From Synergistaceae bacterium (GTDB lineage: Bacteria > Synergistota > Synergistia > Synergistales > Aminobacteriaceae): DNA of 6,444 nt. Positions 6,069 to 6,444 of the stretch are shown here, piece by piece. A program made the position numbers and the translations under genes. Numbering within the stretch: position 1 is the stretch's first letter; each line of letters opens with the position of its first letter. The stretch covers positions 1-6,444 of the forward strand of contig JAFRSL010000021.1 of the NCBI GenBank assembly GCA_017427625.1, read 5' to 3'. The notes below the pieces were generated by a model. The model made no database searches, had not been told where the DNA came from, and saw only the letters and a program-made list of their open reading frames with translations.

Positions 6069-6444
6069 ATGATAGCATACGTAGGTTGCAGGACAACGGA
6101 ACACCGAAATGCACGCGGAAAAGGAATCAGGGCGTTCAGGATTGACGGCAATGGGGAATGGCACGAGTTCCAGACTCTCAAGACACCCGAAGAGAATTCA
6201 TCGTATCAGGCACTCGATCACGCGGGGAAATTCCTCTACTCTGTTCACGGGGACTTCACGAAAGTTTCAAGCTACCGTGTCAAGGAAGATTACACCCTCG
6301 AACTGATGAACGTTCTTGAACTTGGGCCGACCGGTCAGAATCCTGTCTTCATAGTCCCGGACAAGAGCAACAAATTCATGATTGTGGCATCGCTTCAGGG
6401 CGGTACAGTCCACGTTATACGCCGAAACGACGACGGAACACACG
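6069..6444 (+). CDS. Lactonase-family beta-propeller protein (3' end outside window)
   Basis: The frame stays open from ATG 6069 to the right edge, giving 125 codons of a gene that normally has about 330-380. The N-terminus MIAYVGCRTTEHRNARGKGI, then FRIDGNGEWHEFQTL, YQALDHAGKFLYSVHG, VSSYRV, and NPVFIVPDKSNKFMIVAS with GGTVHVI, follow the repeated strand pattern of the seven-bladed lactonase family (Pgl-type 6-phosphogluconolactonases and fungal carboxymuconate cyclases). No signal peptide is seen, so it is probably cytoplasmic. It begins 4 bp after the aconitase stop, so the two are almost certainly one operon. No pentose-phosphate genes are nearby, so a lactone of a tricarboxylic or hydroxy acid is as plausible a substrate as 6-phosphogluconolactone. 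The family call is good; the substrate is unknown. Confidence 0.8.
   Translation, partial: MIAYVGCRTTEHRNARGKGIRAFRIDGNGEWHEFQTLKTPEENSSYQALDHAGKFLYSVHGDFTKVSSYRVKEDYTLELMNVLELGPTGQNPVFIVPDKSNKFMIVASLQGGTVHVIRRNDDGTH

Noticed and set aside
6109..6306. 65-codon + strand frame near the right edge
   Set aside because: It is in another frame within the lactonase-like gene, which has the ribosome binding site and family motifs.

Overview
The window reads as chromosomal DNA from an anaerobic, probably gut- or rumen-dwelling bacterium. By eye the G+C content is near 50%, with AGGAG-type ribosome binding sites and tight gene spacing. Two things point to Bacillota (Clostridia) or Synergistota: a large CotH-type surface protein whose C-terminal module is common in gut Clostridia, and a short 'Aquifex-type' aconitase. 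The sequence alone does not decide between these phyla. No rRNA, tRNA, CRISPR array, insertion sequence or phage gene is visible.

Left part (1-3016, + strand). The open frame enters from the left edge and encodes a long CotH kinase-fold protein. It carries an EF-hand-like calcium loop, a short leucine-rich stretch and a paired beta/helix C-terminal module. The first ATG inside the window (84) is not its start. Eighteen bases after its stop, with its own strong ribosome binding site, lies an overlooked 48-codon gene (2870-3016). It encodes an acidic peptide with a Ser/Thr/Pro-rich tail and is probably co-transcribed with the CotH gene.

Middle (3031-4093). A LysR-type regulator on the - strand converges on the CotH/peptide unit; the short junction holds a hairpin without a clear U-tract. 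The regulator is divergent from the next operon. The roughly 120 bp between them hold an imperfect 29-bp palindrome (4017-4045). Its two arms can be read as two completely overlapping, opposite-facing promoters, each with a 17-bp spacer.

Right part (4094-6444, + strand). An aconitase-family hydratase of 656 aa is followed after 4 bp by a lactonase-family beta-propeller gene that runs off the right edge. The simplest reading is a LysR-controlled operon for a tricarboxylic or hydroxy acid. The hydratase would isomerise the acid and the lactonase-like protein may open or form a related lactone. The hydratase keeps all iron-sulfur ligands and several substrate arginines, but departs from the family in loops near the active site. 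Citrate as its substrate is therefore likely but not proven.
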